64,000 nucleotides of DNA from Brachynemurus nebulosus (taxonomy: Eukaryota; Arthropoda; Insecta; Neuroptera; Myrmeleontidae): assembly GCA_035578155.1 (NCBI GenBank), contig JAPWDM010000005.1:12738832-12802831 (forward strand), given 5' to 3'. Below the pieces are notes generated by a model, which saw only the letters and a list, made by a program, of their open reading frames with translations, was not told the DNA's origin and searched no databases. The translations under genes and the position numbers were made by a program. Shown in pieces: positions 22,488-34,384 of the stretch (position 1 is its first letter; the number at the start of each line of letters is the position of its first letter).

Positions 22488-23293
22488 TATACTAATTTTT
22501 ATTATTGGTCATTTTTGGTACAAACTTTTGTCATAGTCCCGAGCTCAAGTTTTACTATGATAGCTTTAGTAATAGCGAAATTTTTTTTCTGGAAATTCGC
22601 TAAAAAAATACCTATTAATAGGTCTTTTCGATAACATGAGCTTTTATAATTAGTATTATCTATAAACCAAGCGTATGCTAAAAAAAATTTTAGAGGAATA
22701 ATTTTGACCGCTCATGCACCAATAGAGGCTGCACTGCGCATGTTTTCTCATTATTTATTTTGAAAGTAAATAAAAAATTTAGCAATACGATTCTCCAACT
22801 AAAAAGGGAATATATTTTTTTTAACTTGAACCTACTATTTGTTTGTTATATATATTGGGGTCGTTAATCTCCTTTCGTACGGGATTGTTTCGAAAAAATA
22901 AATAAAACTCTGTACATTTACAAAATGTATGTCCCTAATTATATGTATAACATAAGGTGGCTTTTATAAGTAAACAGTCCGTTGACCCCTGATAAACCTG
23001 ATAAACTTTATCGCTCTTACATTTTTCCTATTCCTCAATTATTAAAAATTTGTCCAATAGGGGAGTAAAATTGTATCAGAAATTATGGGAAATTATTTTG
23101 TCCATTTGGACACAAAAATCGATGAGCTTGCAGAAATTTATTAATTTCTTGAAATTTTTCAACAAAAAGGTAATGCGTATGTCTAGTGTTTGAAAAGCGG
23201 AAAAATATTGACGTATTTCATCATTTACATTTCAATTAAAGATTCTCAAAATTTTTTTTTTAGATATTGTTATTAGGTAAATAAATTTGAATA
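22488..23293. other. Spacer with a GCGAAATTT..AAATTCGC fragment
   Basis: Around 22576-22603 the sequence AGCGAAATTTTTTTTCTGGA continues into AAATTCGCT, resembling the joined ends of the repeat family at 17735. The rest is AT-rich with no recognisable gene. Confidence 0.45.
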
Positions 23294-23934
23294 CCGTAAA
23301 ACCGTCTAGACCCAAACACTTTTTTACATTTTTTGGTTTAGGACACTGTTTTATATCGTCTGATGCCTTTGAACCTGTGAAAGGCTTCAAAACATTTTGT
23401 GGGCAGGGAGAGGGGTCAATACATAGTATACCTCTCTATGAAGTAAACATGCGATATAACACCAGAAGGAGGCATAAATCGCGTAATTCTGGGGGGAATA
23501 TTAACGTATGGATAGTGGGAGTTGCAGCTGGTGCGAATCGCGGCCATAGGGTAATAAACTGATGTGTCCGGGTCTAAACGGATATACATATATAGCATGT
23601 ATTTTTTATATATACATCGAATATAACTTCAAACATCATTAAATGATGCGCGATAAAATTCTGAACACATACATATCAAAGCTAAAACAATATGACGAAA
23701 ATTACATGTCTAAGTTAGACACACATTTTATTTCTTTGAAAAACTGGAGAATAGTAATCCTGTAAAATGAGATTGTAAAAGTTGAAATTCGTAGTTTTTA
23801 TTGGTACAGATGTTTAGAGGATGTTTTTGTCTCTCTAAAGACGTCAAGAACAAATGTTTATTGTTGCAGGTTAATGTAGAAATTATTTACTTTGAAGATT
23901 GGTGCAAAGTGTCCGGGTCTAGACGGTTTTACGG
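23294..23934. mobile_element. TA-flanked element with CCGTAAAACCGTCTAGACCC ends
   Basis: The inverted ends are a perfect 20 bp (CCGTAAAACCGTCTAGACCC and its reverse complement) and continue loosely (AAACACTTT / GGACACTTT). TA flanks both (23292-23293, 23935-23936). A third, internal copy of the end (TGTCCGGGTCTAAACGG) lies at about 23562-23580. A 91-codon frame from 23287 reads through the left end and a comparatively GC-rich interior ending GANRGHRVIN; it may derive from the parent coding region but matches nothing I know. Confidence 0.8.
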
Positions 23935-24451
23935 TACACTTACCAATATATTCTAAACTCAATTTTGGATGTATTAAATGAAGCAAAATTAGAAGAACCT
24001 AGTTTTCTGTCTCTTTTCCTTTTCGTTACCTTTACATTTGAGTAACCATAGTAACTTATTAACTTAATATTGTACCATTCTAATTTCGCTTCATCTGTTA
24101 ATGACATCAGACCATTTTTAGTTGATTGGGCTTATTTGTAGATAACAAGAACACTAATATTGGTGAAGAATTCAGCATTTTGAGTTTTTAGTATTTAAAA
24201 AATAACAATTAACAGTTTGGCAATTTCAAAAATTAATTTAACATACCTATGTTGAAAATATTACATATTGCATATAGGTTTCTTTATTGTTGCCGGGACT
24301 ACTAAAGTAGCGGAAGCACTGCGATCACTTTTTAAAAATAAAAAATTTTTTCCGCATTTTGCGCATATTTTACGTTTTAGAGCTTCCTGAACAATTTTGG
24401 TTTGGTGTCTATCCGTCCGTCCGTCTGTCTGTCCGTCTGTATATCGCCAGT
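23935..24451. other. Spacer leading into a CCGTCTGT repeat edge
   Basis: No gene. At 24408-24441 a short (TCCG/TCTG)TC tandem run (CCGTCCGTCCGTCTGTCTGT) precedes the 157-bp array; such a run is usual at the flank of dispersed insect repeats. Confidence 0.5.
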
Positions 24452-24908
24452 TTGCACCAAGTGGCAGAACTTTCGAACTGTTTGATTGCTTTTAATTAAA
24501 TTTTCAGAAATTATGCAGTTTAGTTCCTAGATGGTCCCCTATGAATTTAATCGAAATCGGAGTAACGGTAGGTATGCCGCTACCATATCATTCCATTAAT
24601 ATACTAAATTGCACCAAGTGGCACAACTTTTGAACTATTCGATTGTTTTTAATTAAATTTTCAGAAATTATGCAGTTTGGCTCCTAGATGGTCCCCTATG
24701 AATTTAATCGAAATCGGAGTAACGGTAGCTATGCCGCTACCATATCATTCCATTAATATACTAAATTGCACCAAGTGGCATAACTTCTGAACTATTCAAT
24801 TCTTTTTTATGAAATTGTCAGAAATCGGTCTGGTTCCTAGATGGTCCCCTACAAATTTCATTGCATTCGGAGTAATAGTATCCACGGCGCTACCATGAAA
24901 TCCCATTA
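24452..24908 (+). repeat. 157-bp tandem repeat, about 2.9 copies
   Basis: Units begin TTGCACCAAGTGGCA at 24452, 24609 and 24766, an exact 157-bp spacing. Each carries TCCTAGATGGTCCCCTA and a GCGCTACCAT/GCCGCTACCAT close. Units 1 and 2 are nearly identical; unit 3 is diverged and ends in CCCATTAA. The pattern suggests an initial duplication followed by a recent one. Confidence 0.9.
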
Positions 24909-25182
24909 AATGTCAATATCTTATTTACTGCTAGTCCCACTTCGCTCAATTTTTTATGAATCGTTTTGTTTATTTATTTTTATTAATTTATATACCTATA
25001 TTAAATTGTACAAAGATATATTGGGCATTAAATTACCAAGGTGCTTTTACGAGTACAAGGAAGCTGTGTACCACACCCCACTGGCAACGTGTTTTTTATT
25101 TTATATATGTTAGTATAATAAGTATATAGTATCTATTTATTATTAAATATAGATATACAATCATGTATATACGTATTTACAC

Positions 25183-25884
25183 CAGAGTTGTGCCATGTGA
25201 TGTAGAAAAAAACAGTTTTTTACATTTTTATGTAAAAAATTGTAAAATACGTCAAAAACCGTAAAAAACCGTAAAAAATTGTAGAAAATTGTAAAAAAGG
25301 TAAAATACTTAAGTCATTTTTCATTTCACTGACAAACAATTTATTTTAACGGTTATTACTTGTTTATAAGTACACATGAAAACGTGTAAACAAAATGTCG
25401 ACACAAAAATGATTTTCTGCTGGTGGAAGGCCATCCACAACTGACTACAAAGCTTTAAATTTCCAAATTAACAAACTGAGTTTTGACAGATTAAAAAACT
25501 GCTACATATTTATCTCTCTTTAAATTATAATAACAATAAAATCACTGATGATAATGATGATGAAGATGATTGATACCTTCAATAAAATTTAACTGAATAA
25601 ATAGAAATCTTTTTAATATTGAATTCTTAAATAAACTATTTTATCAAAGCTAACCTTTCTTTTTCCTGTTTGTCCCCATTTATATTTTTAATTTTCAAAT
25701 TACTTAATTATTAAGCTTTACTTTACAAATATAGCAAATACTTCAATAGCAAATAAGTATGGAATGCCATCAGTAACGCTTACATATCTATTAAATTTAC
25801 TTATATTTAGTTTTTTGCATTTTTTACATGTTTTACAGTTTTTTTTATCAAAACAAGTGTGTGTAAATTACACGCACAACTCTG
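25183..25884 (+). mobile_element. hAT deletion derivative, CAGAGTTGTGC ends
   Basis: Starts CAGAGTTGTGCCATG and ends in GCACAACTCTG, an 11-bp perfect inverted repeat. The flanks ATTTACAC (25175-25182) and ATTTACAC (25885-25892) are a perfect 8-bp duplication. Subterminal TTGTAAAAAA and ACCGTAAAAA units repeat at both ends, as hAT transposase-binding repeats do. The interior contains a fragment joining an N-terminal-like and a C-terminal-like piece of a transposase. Length 702 bp. Confidence 0.92.
25395..25574 (+). pseudogene. Possible internally deleted hAT transposase
   Basis: ATG at 25395 gives MSTQK and a TGA, then the same frame continues FSAGGRPSTTDYKALNFQIN, then KLSFDRLKNCYIFISL and TAA at 25521. 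A +2 shift then opens NYNNNKITDDNDDEDD and a stop at 25574. A basic Gly-Arg-Pro start, an 'LSFDRLKN' segment and a terminal acidic tail are what is left when the middle of a hAT protein is lost (compare 'LS..RL..L..i..N' of the C-terminal dimerisation region). The identification is inference; no zinc-finger cysteines or DDE residues survive. Confidence 0.4.
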
Positions 25885-25892
25885 ATTTACAC

Positions 25893-26959
25893 CCACACAT
25901 TTGAATTTTTAAAAAATCGCATTAAAAAGACACAAATAAATGAAAGTCAAAAATTTTTTAAAAACCTTTTAAGTTAAGACCTTTGTACATTAAAATAAAA
26001 TTTCAAGTTTGAGAGCACTAGCAGAAGTCGCCGTAAACGTTTCCAACGTTAAAAAAAATCAATTTTCAAGAAAAACTTCCAGCCATCTGTGAAAAATAAA
26101 ACATTCCAATCAGAATACTTCGTTTTTTCATTTTTTTTGAGTTACAGTGTAATCTGGATGCGTGCCGATAGATTTATATACCCATACATTACACATAGGG
26201 GAATATCGTATTTCAGAGGGATATGTTCCCATGTTGAATTGTACCAACACAGGAATCTATAGTGAATACATGTCTGTGTACATGAAAAGCCAAGATACAT
26301 ACTATAGACATAGAGAGTCGACATGAAAGATCAAAATCATTCGTCTCATTTCATATAAAAGAACCACAAGTTATTGAATTCAACTTTGCTGGTATATAAA
26401 TTTTTTTACTTGTGGAAACTCAAGTAAGTTCGGATGTAATGTATCCTATGTACATGCAGCAAGCAGTACACAGTACACCGTAGATTTATTTCATTATCGT
26501 ACAAGAATAGAGTGATGTAGCGCGATCATTTCTCTAGAGGAATGTCATCCTTGTGTGTTGTAAAGTTACAGAAAGTACCAGGGGTAAAGTGTACAAGTAC
26601 AGTGTTGAAATACTGACTGTTGGCTGCTTTGTGAAAAAAATACTTACTACGTAAAAGAACGCAAAAGAAAACACTTTCAGACTCGATGATATTTGATATT
26701 TATCGTTTTATTATGTTTCAATAACATTTTACCATGCACTTCCCTATATTTTGTTGTCGATTTTATTACCAATGGCGTAATCAAAAATTTCTTTATTCAT
26801 TCGATAATGACATTTTTGACGTCCTGTTCATACAAAAATCTATTGACAAAAATATTATGGCTGTATTTGCGTGCCGAAATTTTCAAGTATTGTTAGATAT
26901 ATTATACTTAAAAATAAAAAAAAAAAAAAAAACAGGAATTTTTGAAAAAAGAAACTTGA
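25893..26959. other. Spacer, nothing recognised
   Basis: No gene was recognised. Frames at 26693-26967 overlap in two phases and end in a poly-A run (about 26917-26932); neither resembles a protein family. Confidence 0.5.
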
Positions 26960-26967
26960 GGCGCTAG

Positions 26968-27834
26968 CAGCCCCGAATCTACGATTTTTTAGAACCGGGG
27001 CAGAAATTGAAAATGGCGCCCCCCCTCTCTAACGTTTGACATAAACTGTCAAATAACTCATAAGTATATTTAAGTTCTTTATAAAACTCCAATTTTTCCT
27101 GTTGAGGCAATGATAAAAATTGAGGATTTTGTAAAAGATTAATATAGGTATAAGCTACAAGTTGACTTTTTATTTTAATAAATCGGCTCCAAAAGCACTA
27201 CAAGTTGTCAAATTTCAAATTTTTTTCACCAGTCCCATTAGAGATACAGGGGCGCAAAATTCCAAAATTTGGAAAAAAGTCAGTTTTCGGAAGTTTGTAA
27301 AAATTAAAGGGTACAAGTTTCACAGTTGAAATAGTGTGTATTTGTTTCATAATGGGTAGTTGTAGCTGTCTAGCTATGCTCATAAAAAATACTAAGCGAG
27401 GTTTAAAACATCCCTTCTATAAGAAAAAAAAATTTTCTTATGGAAGGGACGAAAATAGGTTAAATCTGGACATCACTTACAATAAAGAGACGTTTATTAC
27501 CTTTAAAATGGTTTCTATTTCAACCTTTTAAGTTGAACGGTTTATGAAATATGTGCATTGGCATAAATGGCTGCAAACACAAAAATCAACGCAAATTGGA
27601 AAACAACAACGGCTACCACGCTTAAACGGTTCAAGATAATTTTCTTTAAGAATTGTTCTCAATACTTCAAATATAATAGAAACAACTGGAAGAATATTAA
27701 TTTTTTTTAAAATGGTCGAGCAACCAACTTTTTTTCAGACCATTTGATATAGATCGACCTAGTATGATTTTGGCGCCCCCTGAAACTGCGCCCGGGGCAG
27801 GGGCCCCGGTTTGCCCCCCTTAGATCCGGACCTG
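26968..27834. mobile_element. hAT-type MITE with GC-rich ends
   Basis: The left end CAGCCCCGAATCTACG and the reverse complement of the right end CAGGTCCGGATCTAAG form an imperfect inverted repeat. Flanks GGCGCTAG at 26960-26967 and 27835-27842 are a perfect 8-bp target duplication. Both ends are strikingly GC-rich (ACCGGGGCAG, GGCGCCCCCC, GCCCGGGGCAGGGGCCCCGG) against an AT-rich interior. No transposase frame survives. Length 867 bp. Confidence 0.9.
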
Positions 27835-27842
27835 GGCGCTAG

Positions 27843-28548
27843 ATAATCAGACGTCTCTTCGATTTTTTTTCTTTTTGTAAAAACAAAAAAACAAAAACAA
27901 AATTTTTAGAAGTTGATCACTCTACATACATATATACGTCCGGTATAAACAAAAATCTTAAAACTTCAATTTTTTGAACATAGCGAAGCGCAAACATCAA
28001 TTTGATCAGTGTCTGGAACAAAAGCAATTTTCTTTTCAACATTTGTATTAATTTTAAGAGCCGGATACACAAGAATGGGACTGGAAAATCGTTAGTGATA
28101 CTTTTCAAGATATTTATAGCTCTGATCAAAGATTCCTGAGTCAAAAAGAATTATTAATTTTCCGGTCGCTTTTTCGTATACTTTGAATTATTTAACGATA
28201 CACGGATACTTCACGCAGGTTAGTACAACTTTTAAGAAAATTGTAAGTCCGTAAACGTGTCTATAGTTGGTCCAGAACTAAATAAACTAAATACGTGAAA
28301 ACGAGTTTTTCCAAAAAAAAATTTTGTTTGCAAAAACCATTTAATATTTTTCAATTTTCCGAAAACATTTTTATTAAATTTGCCAAGGACTACACTTTCA
28401 CCATGTTTCGACAAAAAATATTATTTTCCTTTCCAATATTATTTTTGGCAAAGAGTTTTTTCAACAATTTGCTTGGACTATGCCAACAAACTTCCCATTC
28501 CGAATTAAAAGTTACACTTTAGCCCTTTGGTGTATAATATACTATTTA
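27843..28548. other. Spacer, nothing recognised
   Basis: AT-rich with long A runs around 27880-27900 and no supported gene. Confidence 0.5.
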
Positions 28549-28552
28549 TTAA

Positions 28553-29408
28553 GGGGGGAGTTCACGCCAGAAACGGCTAATAAACCAATTTTTTTCGGAT
28601 CTCGTTTTTTGTTATTATTTCGTTCTGTAGTTCTTTACAAACACGGTGATATATAAAAAACATGGCCAAAAAAAATTTTTTTTCAAGTAGAAAAATATTT
28701 ATTTGTGAGCCGCTGCACAGCCAAGTTGCTGCTCCTTTGCAGATAACGCTCGCCCCCTACTCGCGATTTAATCAGTAATATTTAGTTTTGGTGTGTACAC
28801 GAGTTATAGTATGCACTGAGATAATGTTCTTTTATTTGTATGCCTTTGCAGACGTTTTAATAAATAGTGAGTAAACCGCTTCTTTTGTTATTATTTTTGT
28901 TTTTTACCGTTTCCCGAAACTTGTGTTTTTCCCGACAAGGAAAATCATATCTCAAGTTCTAGAAAAGATAGAGACTTAATTTTTTTTTAAATCTTGTTTA
29001 TAAACTAAATAAAGTGGAGTATGCTTTTTCCATTTGAACAATTGTAACTATTTTTAAACATTTTTTTTTTAATAAAAAATTGGGTTTTATAATTTTTAGA
29101 AGTCTGAGATTACAGTTTTATAGTTAATTGTTAAAATTACCTAAAACCCATACTCAGCTTTATGGACAGGTCCTTTAGGAATAAAATAATGGAAAAATAT
29201 TTAAAAAATATTCATTACTTTTTGAGATATGGCGTTCCTTGTAAACGCTTAAAAATTTGTGAAAAAGAGCCCCCTCCCCCCACAGGGAAGAGTAATGAAT
29301 GTTTCAAAAACAAAATCCTTTATTTGAAACCATCCCTAATTTGAAAAAAATTTCAACAAGCAAAATAATCATAAATAAAAAATTTGCTTTTTTATTTGAA
29401 ATCATCCC
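28553..29408. mobile_element. Possible TTAA-flanked MITE
   Basis: TTAA lies at 28549-28552 and 29409-29412. The left end GGGGGGAGTTCA and the reverse complement of the right end GGGATGATTTCA agree at 9 of 12 positions. The length (856 bp) is close to that of the better-supported TTAA element at 20021. An internal CCATCCCTAATTTG at about 29330 echoes the right end. The call is tentative. Confidence 0.4.
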
Positions 29409-30397
29409 TTAAATATATATAATTTTTTAAAGTTTTATCAAAATTATTATAAATAGAGGTAATAATTAATAAAATATTATTTCCAAAATATTTCCAATAA
29501 ACTATTAATAAATAAACTAAAAATATTTATTTTTAATTAATTATAATTAGTATGGTGTACATAATTAACATGTACAAAGCGCAAAAATTATTCATGCTAT
29601 GTAAACAGTATTTTTTTTTAATTTTTATGTAATTTTGATTAGATATCAGTTTATATGTATATTCATCAAAAAAACTGAAGGAACACCAGAAATTTTGAAA
29701 AATTTTACTCTATTTTCAAAAAAATATTGTCGGATGTAGACATTTCACCGTAATTATTATGCCACTAGGTCCTTTGTTCAATTAAGAAAATTATTACACT
29801 TTATTCTTATACCAAGAAGTTTGGTCCTTCAGTTTTTTTTTTCTTCACGGAGCAGTAAAGCAAAAATTTTTTTTTATAACAAATACAATTTTTTGGTTAG
29901 GGCACGCCACAGTGGCGGCTTTGTACACAACAAATAAATCCACATGATTGATAAATAACGATCAATTATCAATATTAATGACAAATAAATATGAATAATC
30001 GATCTCTTTTTCAGAACGGGAACATAATATTGATGGGATATCGATATTTTTAATCATGTATAAATAACAAGCACCCAACCACCGCATTGAATCATTGTCA
30101 TATTTAAATATGTATAACAGTGAAAATAAAAATAAAAATTTTTGATTAAAGTAGAGATGCAACGCGTATGTTGCAGACATCTATCTACAACAGCAGCCAA
30201 AAGAAGAAATTTGATGTGTTCACATATTCTTTTTTAAATAATGACTTTAAACGGGCGTAAAAGAAGGTATACATTTAATAATAAAAAATATGTACAACCT
30301 ATATAAATAAATTTTAGTATTGCACACTACAGCTTCAAAACTTTTCCTTCATACGTGTACCTACGCCGAAAAAAATCGAGTTGTATTAAATGTTATC
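29409..30397. other. Spacer containing a small inverted pair
   Basis: AT-rich with no gene. AAAAAACTGAAGGAACACC at about 29668 and GGTCCTTCAGTTTTTTTT at about 29823 form an inverted pair bounding about 180 bp that may be a very small MITE; no target duplication is evident. Confidence 0.45.
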
Positions 30398-31520
30398 GCT
30401 ACAAAACGTACCAGCGACAAAACGTACCACTTGGGTCAATATTTAACTGTGAAGGGATTTACTGTTTAATAGTACCCTGACAAAACGTACCATTTGATAT
30501 TTCTGTAGACATCTAACTATGAATAGTATTCTTATAAAAGATAGTTATCATTTTATCATGTACATGACACAAAATCGTCTTCGTCAGTATAAAATTATAT
30601 ATACAAAAAAAAAAAACTCTAAGTAGGTATTACAAAAATTTACAAAAGTAAAGAAATAGCGTTAGATTTTACAAAAACAGCTATATGTATGTATTGTGTA
30701 TACAAATTCAAGAACTTTTCAAAAGGAAAATATTAAATAATTAATTTTACTGAAAAACCCGGTCTAAAGAGTAAATCACGCAGTAGGGTCTTATTTAAAT
30801 AAAAAATATAAGTATATTTTATATGCAAATATATTTTATACACATATTTATTTCTGATTCCCATCACACTTTATCCAGGCTTTGGACTGGCAAAGTATGG
30901 TAGTCTCCAGTGTATATAACTTGTTTCCGTTACATTATTTTTGTTACTTTTCGGATTTTTCCATAATTTAGTGGTTGTTTTTATTGTATTTAATTAGTAT
31001 AAGACCCTACGGTGTGATTTACTTTTTAGACCGGTTTTTCTAGTAAAATTGATAACGCCGAATGTATTATTTTGATGTATCTTTTATAACGGTTTAATAA
31101 TTTTTTGCATTTTCAAAATTGTAATTTTACCTTACTAATTATTTGATATTTTCCTTTTGAAAATTTCTTGAATTTGTGTACATAATGCATACATATAATA
31201 TATGTATGTATATATATAGCTATATTATAGCTGTTTTTATAAAATTTAACGCTATTTCTCCACTTTTGTAAATTTTTGCAATACTTCTGCGTGGTTTTTT
31301 TTTGTACATATATATAATTTTATACTGACGAAGACGATTTCGTATCATGTACATGATAAAATGATAGTTATCTTCTATAATGGTACTTTTCATAATTAGA
31401 GATCTTTTCAAAGATATATTAAGTGGTACGTTTTGTCGGGATACTTATTAAACAATAAAACCCTTCACAGGTAAATATTGACCCAAGTGGTACGTTTTGT
31501 CGATGGTACGTTTTGTCGTG
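30398..31520. repeat. Foldback element with about 400-530 bp arms
   Basis: The left arm (30398-30803) and the reverse complement of the right arm (30984-31520) are colinear, sharing ACAAAACGTACCA repeats, CACTTGGGTCAATATTTA, ATGATAGTTATC-type and CATGTACATGA lines, and AAGACCCTAC at the inner edge. The right arm has extra blocks of about 90 and 30 bp. The spacer is about 180 bp. CGACAAAACGTACCA-type units are iterated three times at each outer end. A transcript through it would form a long double-stranded hairpin. It resembles a foldback or long-TIR MULE-like transposon; no target duplication is certain. Confidence 0.8.
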
Positions 31521-31643
31521 TATTCCTGTTAAATTTAAAAAAATAAAATAAAACTGCCGCTATTCAATTAATCTATTGTGTACGTTTAGGTTGACCGTGG
31601 AATTGATGATTTTGTTTAAAATTAAAGATATCAGTGAATTTTC

Positions 31644-31644
<1 letters not shown>

Positions 31645-31714
<70 letters not shown>
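31645..31714. repeat. (TA)n microsatellite in a TTTTCG/CGAAAA frame
   Basis: About 35 pure TA units, bounded by GAATTTTCG on the left and CGAAAACAAC on the right, which are themselves inverted. The tract can extrude as a perfect hairpin. Confidence 0.95.
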
Positions 31715-31715
<1 letters not shown>

Positions 31716-31956
31716 GAAAACAACAGATGTTTTTCAATAATTAACCAAGAAAAAGCATAAGAGGTATTTTTCATGATATTTTTTGAAAATTTCAAAATAA
31801 AATGACGTTTGATAGTAGCGTTACAAATATTTTTTTTTATTATTTTGTAGAATCTGGTAAATAGAAATCGTAATAAGCACTCGCCTTGAAAAAATCAAAC
31901 AAGTATTTAAAAAAAATACCTTTTCTTAAAGAAAATAGTAAAAGTATGTACAAATG

Positions 31957-32446
31957 CCGTCCTGATAAATTGATATATTCTGTCCATCTTGAGCGCTGGA
32001 GCCGATTTTGAGGAGCTGGATTCCCTCCAGACAAAAGGTCATAGCGAATACACACATTTTTAAAATGTCGTTTTGAATTTCGTAACTCAATCATTACAAA
32101 TAAAATCTAAATTAAAAAAATCTATATGACCTGTATTTTCTCAATTTTTTAGCATCAAGTCTAGGGGTAATTAACTAGGGGGTGATTGTGTTGACATTTT
32201 GATGTAAAATATAGTAATTTTAACCGTCTTCAAAATAATGTTTCGATTTTAACAATAAAAAAAATTTGAAAAAATGTTTAAGTTCTGGTAAGATTGTCAA
32301 AAAGGGACTGAAATGTTTTTGGATGTTGATATATACAAAAAATATTGTGTTAAGTACTTGTCCTGATAAACAGATATGTTTGTCCACCATGAGCTCTGTA
32401 GTCGATTTTTGTATCCCCTCCAGGCAAAAGCTCATAGCGAATACTA
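31957..32446 (-). repeat. Dispersed direct repeat, two units
   Basis: 31957-32055 and 32361-32446 share, in order, GTCCTGATAAA, GTCCA-CNTGAGC, CCCTCCAG-CAAAAG and TCATAGCGAATAC. Spacing is about 404 bp. On the minus strand both read SGG/LEG and 'SGxxLxx', which explains the two 71-84-codon frames there. Identity is moderate; origin unknown. Confidence 0.6.
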
Positions 32447-32466
32447 CTAAGTTAAAATATGGGTGA

Positions 32467-33009
32467 ACCGAGACAACTGAGATCTGAAAAAACCAATTAT
32501 TATTTCATAGAAACAGAAAATTATTAGAGATTACAAATTCGATCTTTCATTTTACCATCATAGCGTCTCCAAATTTTTGTCTGGGTATTGTAATCCTCAC
32601 ATTGTTATACATTTTATTATTATTATATATATACCGAGCTACGCTTAAGAAACGGATTGGATTATTTTAAAACGTCATATAACATCGAATCAATCAACGT
32701 CCATATCAATCATTCAAATCTTTTTTGGATAAAGGTTTTGTGTCCGATTTCTAAAAAGAGCCAACAACACCACCAACAACACGATCGATGATCTGACATT
32801 TTGATATCAAAACTGTGTTATATTATTAAAATTATATACACACATGCATACCAATATGTAGGTATATATGTAAATAAACATACCTTATATATTGCTATGT
32901 GTGTGTGTATGTGTGGCGAACACATTTTTTTCTTTAGTAGATATCGTACAGCAGCAGCAGCCTGCTGTGATATAAAAATGATTTGTATTGTTTTATTTTT
33001 TTATTACTA
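32467..33009. other. Spacer with a TG-rich tract
   Basis: No gene. A TGTGTGTGTGTATGTGTG tract lies at about 32898-32915 and a CAGCAGCAGCAG run at about 32950. Confidence 0.5.
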
Positions 33010-33700
33010 GATGTACCCGCGAAGTTGCACGCGCAACACGTTGGTATAAAATCAATGAGAAGTATAATATGGGAGAAGTGGTATGAAAGGAACAATTCAA
33101 ATTACGCGCTAAATACAAATCTCGCCAAATCAAACGTATTTGTGTTGTGTGGCAGCACCAATTCGGATATGTTTGTTCCTGACTTCAAGCTACTGTCATT
33201 TCAAACATGGTAATGTTGTGCTTGTAAATTTTTTTTAGGTTCCAAAGTAATTTTTTTTTATTTTTTCAAAACGTTTTCTGATATATTCTAAGTATTTTTT
33301 GAAATGTTTGTAATTATATACAGTTGGTTATTCTTTCAACTAGAGGAAAATTTCATCAAAATCCGCGCAATAGTTTTTGCGTAGTGCGTGCACATGTTCA
33401 AAATGGTTTTTGAATTTTTCTGAGGGCATGAAACATCTTAAAATTGACCCAGGTAATAAGTTATCACCCTACCAAATTTCATTAAAATCCATTCAGTTGT
33501 TTTCGCGTAATGTGTGTGTACACGTTGAAAATGGTTTTTGCATTTTCTCGTTGGAATGAGACATTTTCCCAAAGTAAAAAGTATTCTAGATCTTGATCCA
33601 GGTAATGGGTAATCACCACACCATATTTAATCAAAATACGTCCAGTAGTTTCTGTGTGACGCGTGCACAGACAGACAGGTAGACAAACAGACAAAAAAAT
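33010..33700 (+). repeat. Iterated dispersed repeat ending CAGACAGACAG
   Basis: The block starts AGATGTACCCGCGAAGTTGC and contains three repeats of the phrase 'atttNatcaaaatNcgNNcagtNgttt.gcgtNNtgcgtgNacac' (about 33350, 33475 and 33625), each about 125-150 bp apart, each followed by AAAATGG. It ends GACAGACAGGTAGACAAACA. This wording is typical of dispersed insect repeats and has relatives at 780 and 11220. Small frames across it are repeat translation. Confidence 0.6.
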
Positions 33701-33782
33701 TTAAAAATAGCTTACTAAATAATTTTCTACAGTCTACATAATCTAAATCGATAACTATCTACAGTACTAGTACAATTTTTAA

Positions 33783-34363
33783 CCCTTAATTGGTCTACTG
33801 GGGTACAAATCCAATTTTATTTTATTTCTTCAAATTAGTTTTTTTATAATCACTATTACTGAACTGTAACCACCATGTATTCCCAAATGAGATTAAATAC
33901 TTTCATTTGATGTGTGATTACCTTCTCTTTACAAACTTTTAATTTAGTTTATTATCGATTTAGTTTTTTTGTACCCCAGTAGACTGATAACCTAATTTAA
34001 AATAATTAACCAAATTAAAGATAATTAATTAATTTAATTTAATTTATGTGTAAATAGACCTAGGTAACTTAATTTTCTGAAATATGCAAAAATACAATAT
34101 TATTTTTGGGTTTTTGTTTCAATTCAAATTTTTTTTTTGCTTTATTACTATTTAAATTTTAATTTCATATGCCTAGATATTTCCACGAAAAATATTTGTG
34201 AAAACGATTAAATAAAATGTATTGTGATCTCAGGAAAATATTTTAATATTTTTTGAATAATATTTTTCTATTTTCAAAGCAGATTAACCAATAATTTAAG
34301 AAAATAACTTTTGTACCCCAGTGGATTACTTATGTTTCAAAAAACGAGTAGACCAGTTAAGGG
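33783..34363. mobile_element. piggyBac-type MITE, CCCTTAAYTGGTCTAC ends
   Basis: The left end CCCTTAATTGGTCTAC and the reverse complement of the right end CCCTTAACTGGTCTAC differ at one base. Just outside, TTAA lies at 33779-33782 and TTCA (probably a mutated TTAA) at 34364-34367. GTACCCCAGT with GTAGAC/GGATTA recurs at both ends and once in the middle (about 33972). No transposase frame. Length 581 bp. Confidence 0.75.
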
Positions 34364-34384
34364 TTCAAAAATTTTCCATATACA

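Noticed and set aside
24452..24908. CRISPR-like array
   Set aside because: Units are contiguous 157-bp repeats with no spacers, and the sequence is eukaryotic.
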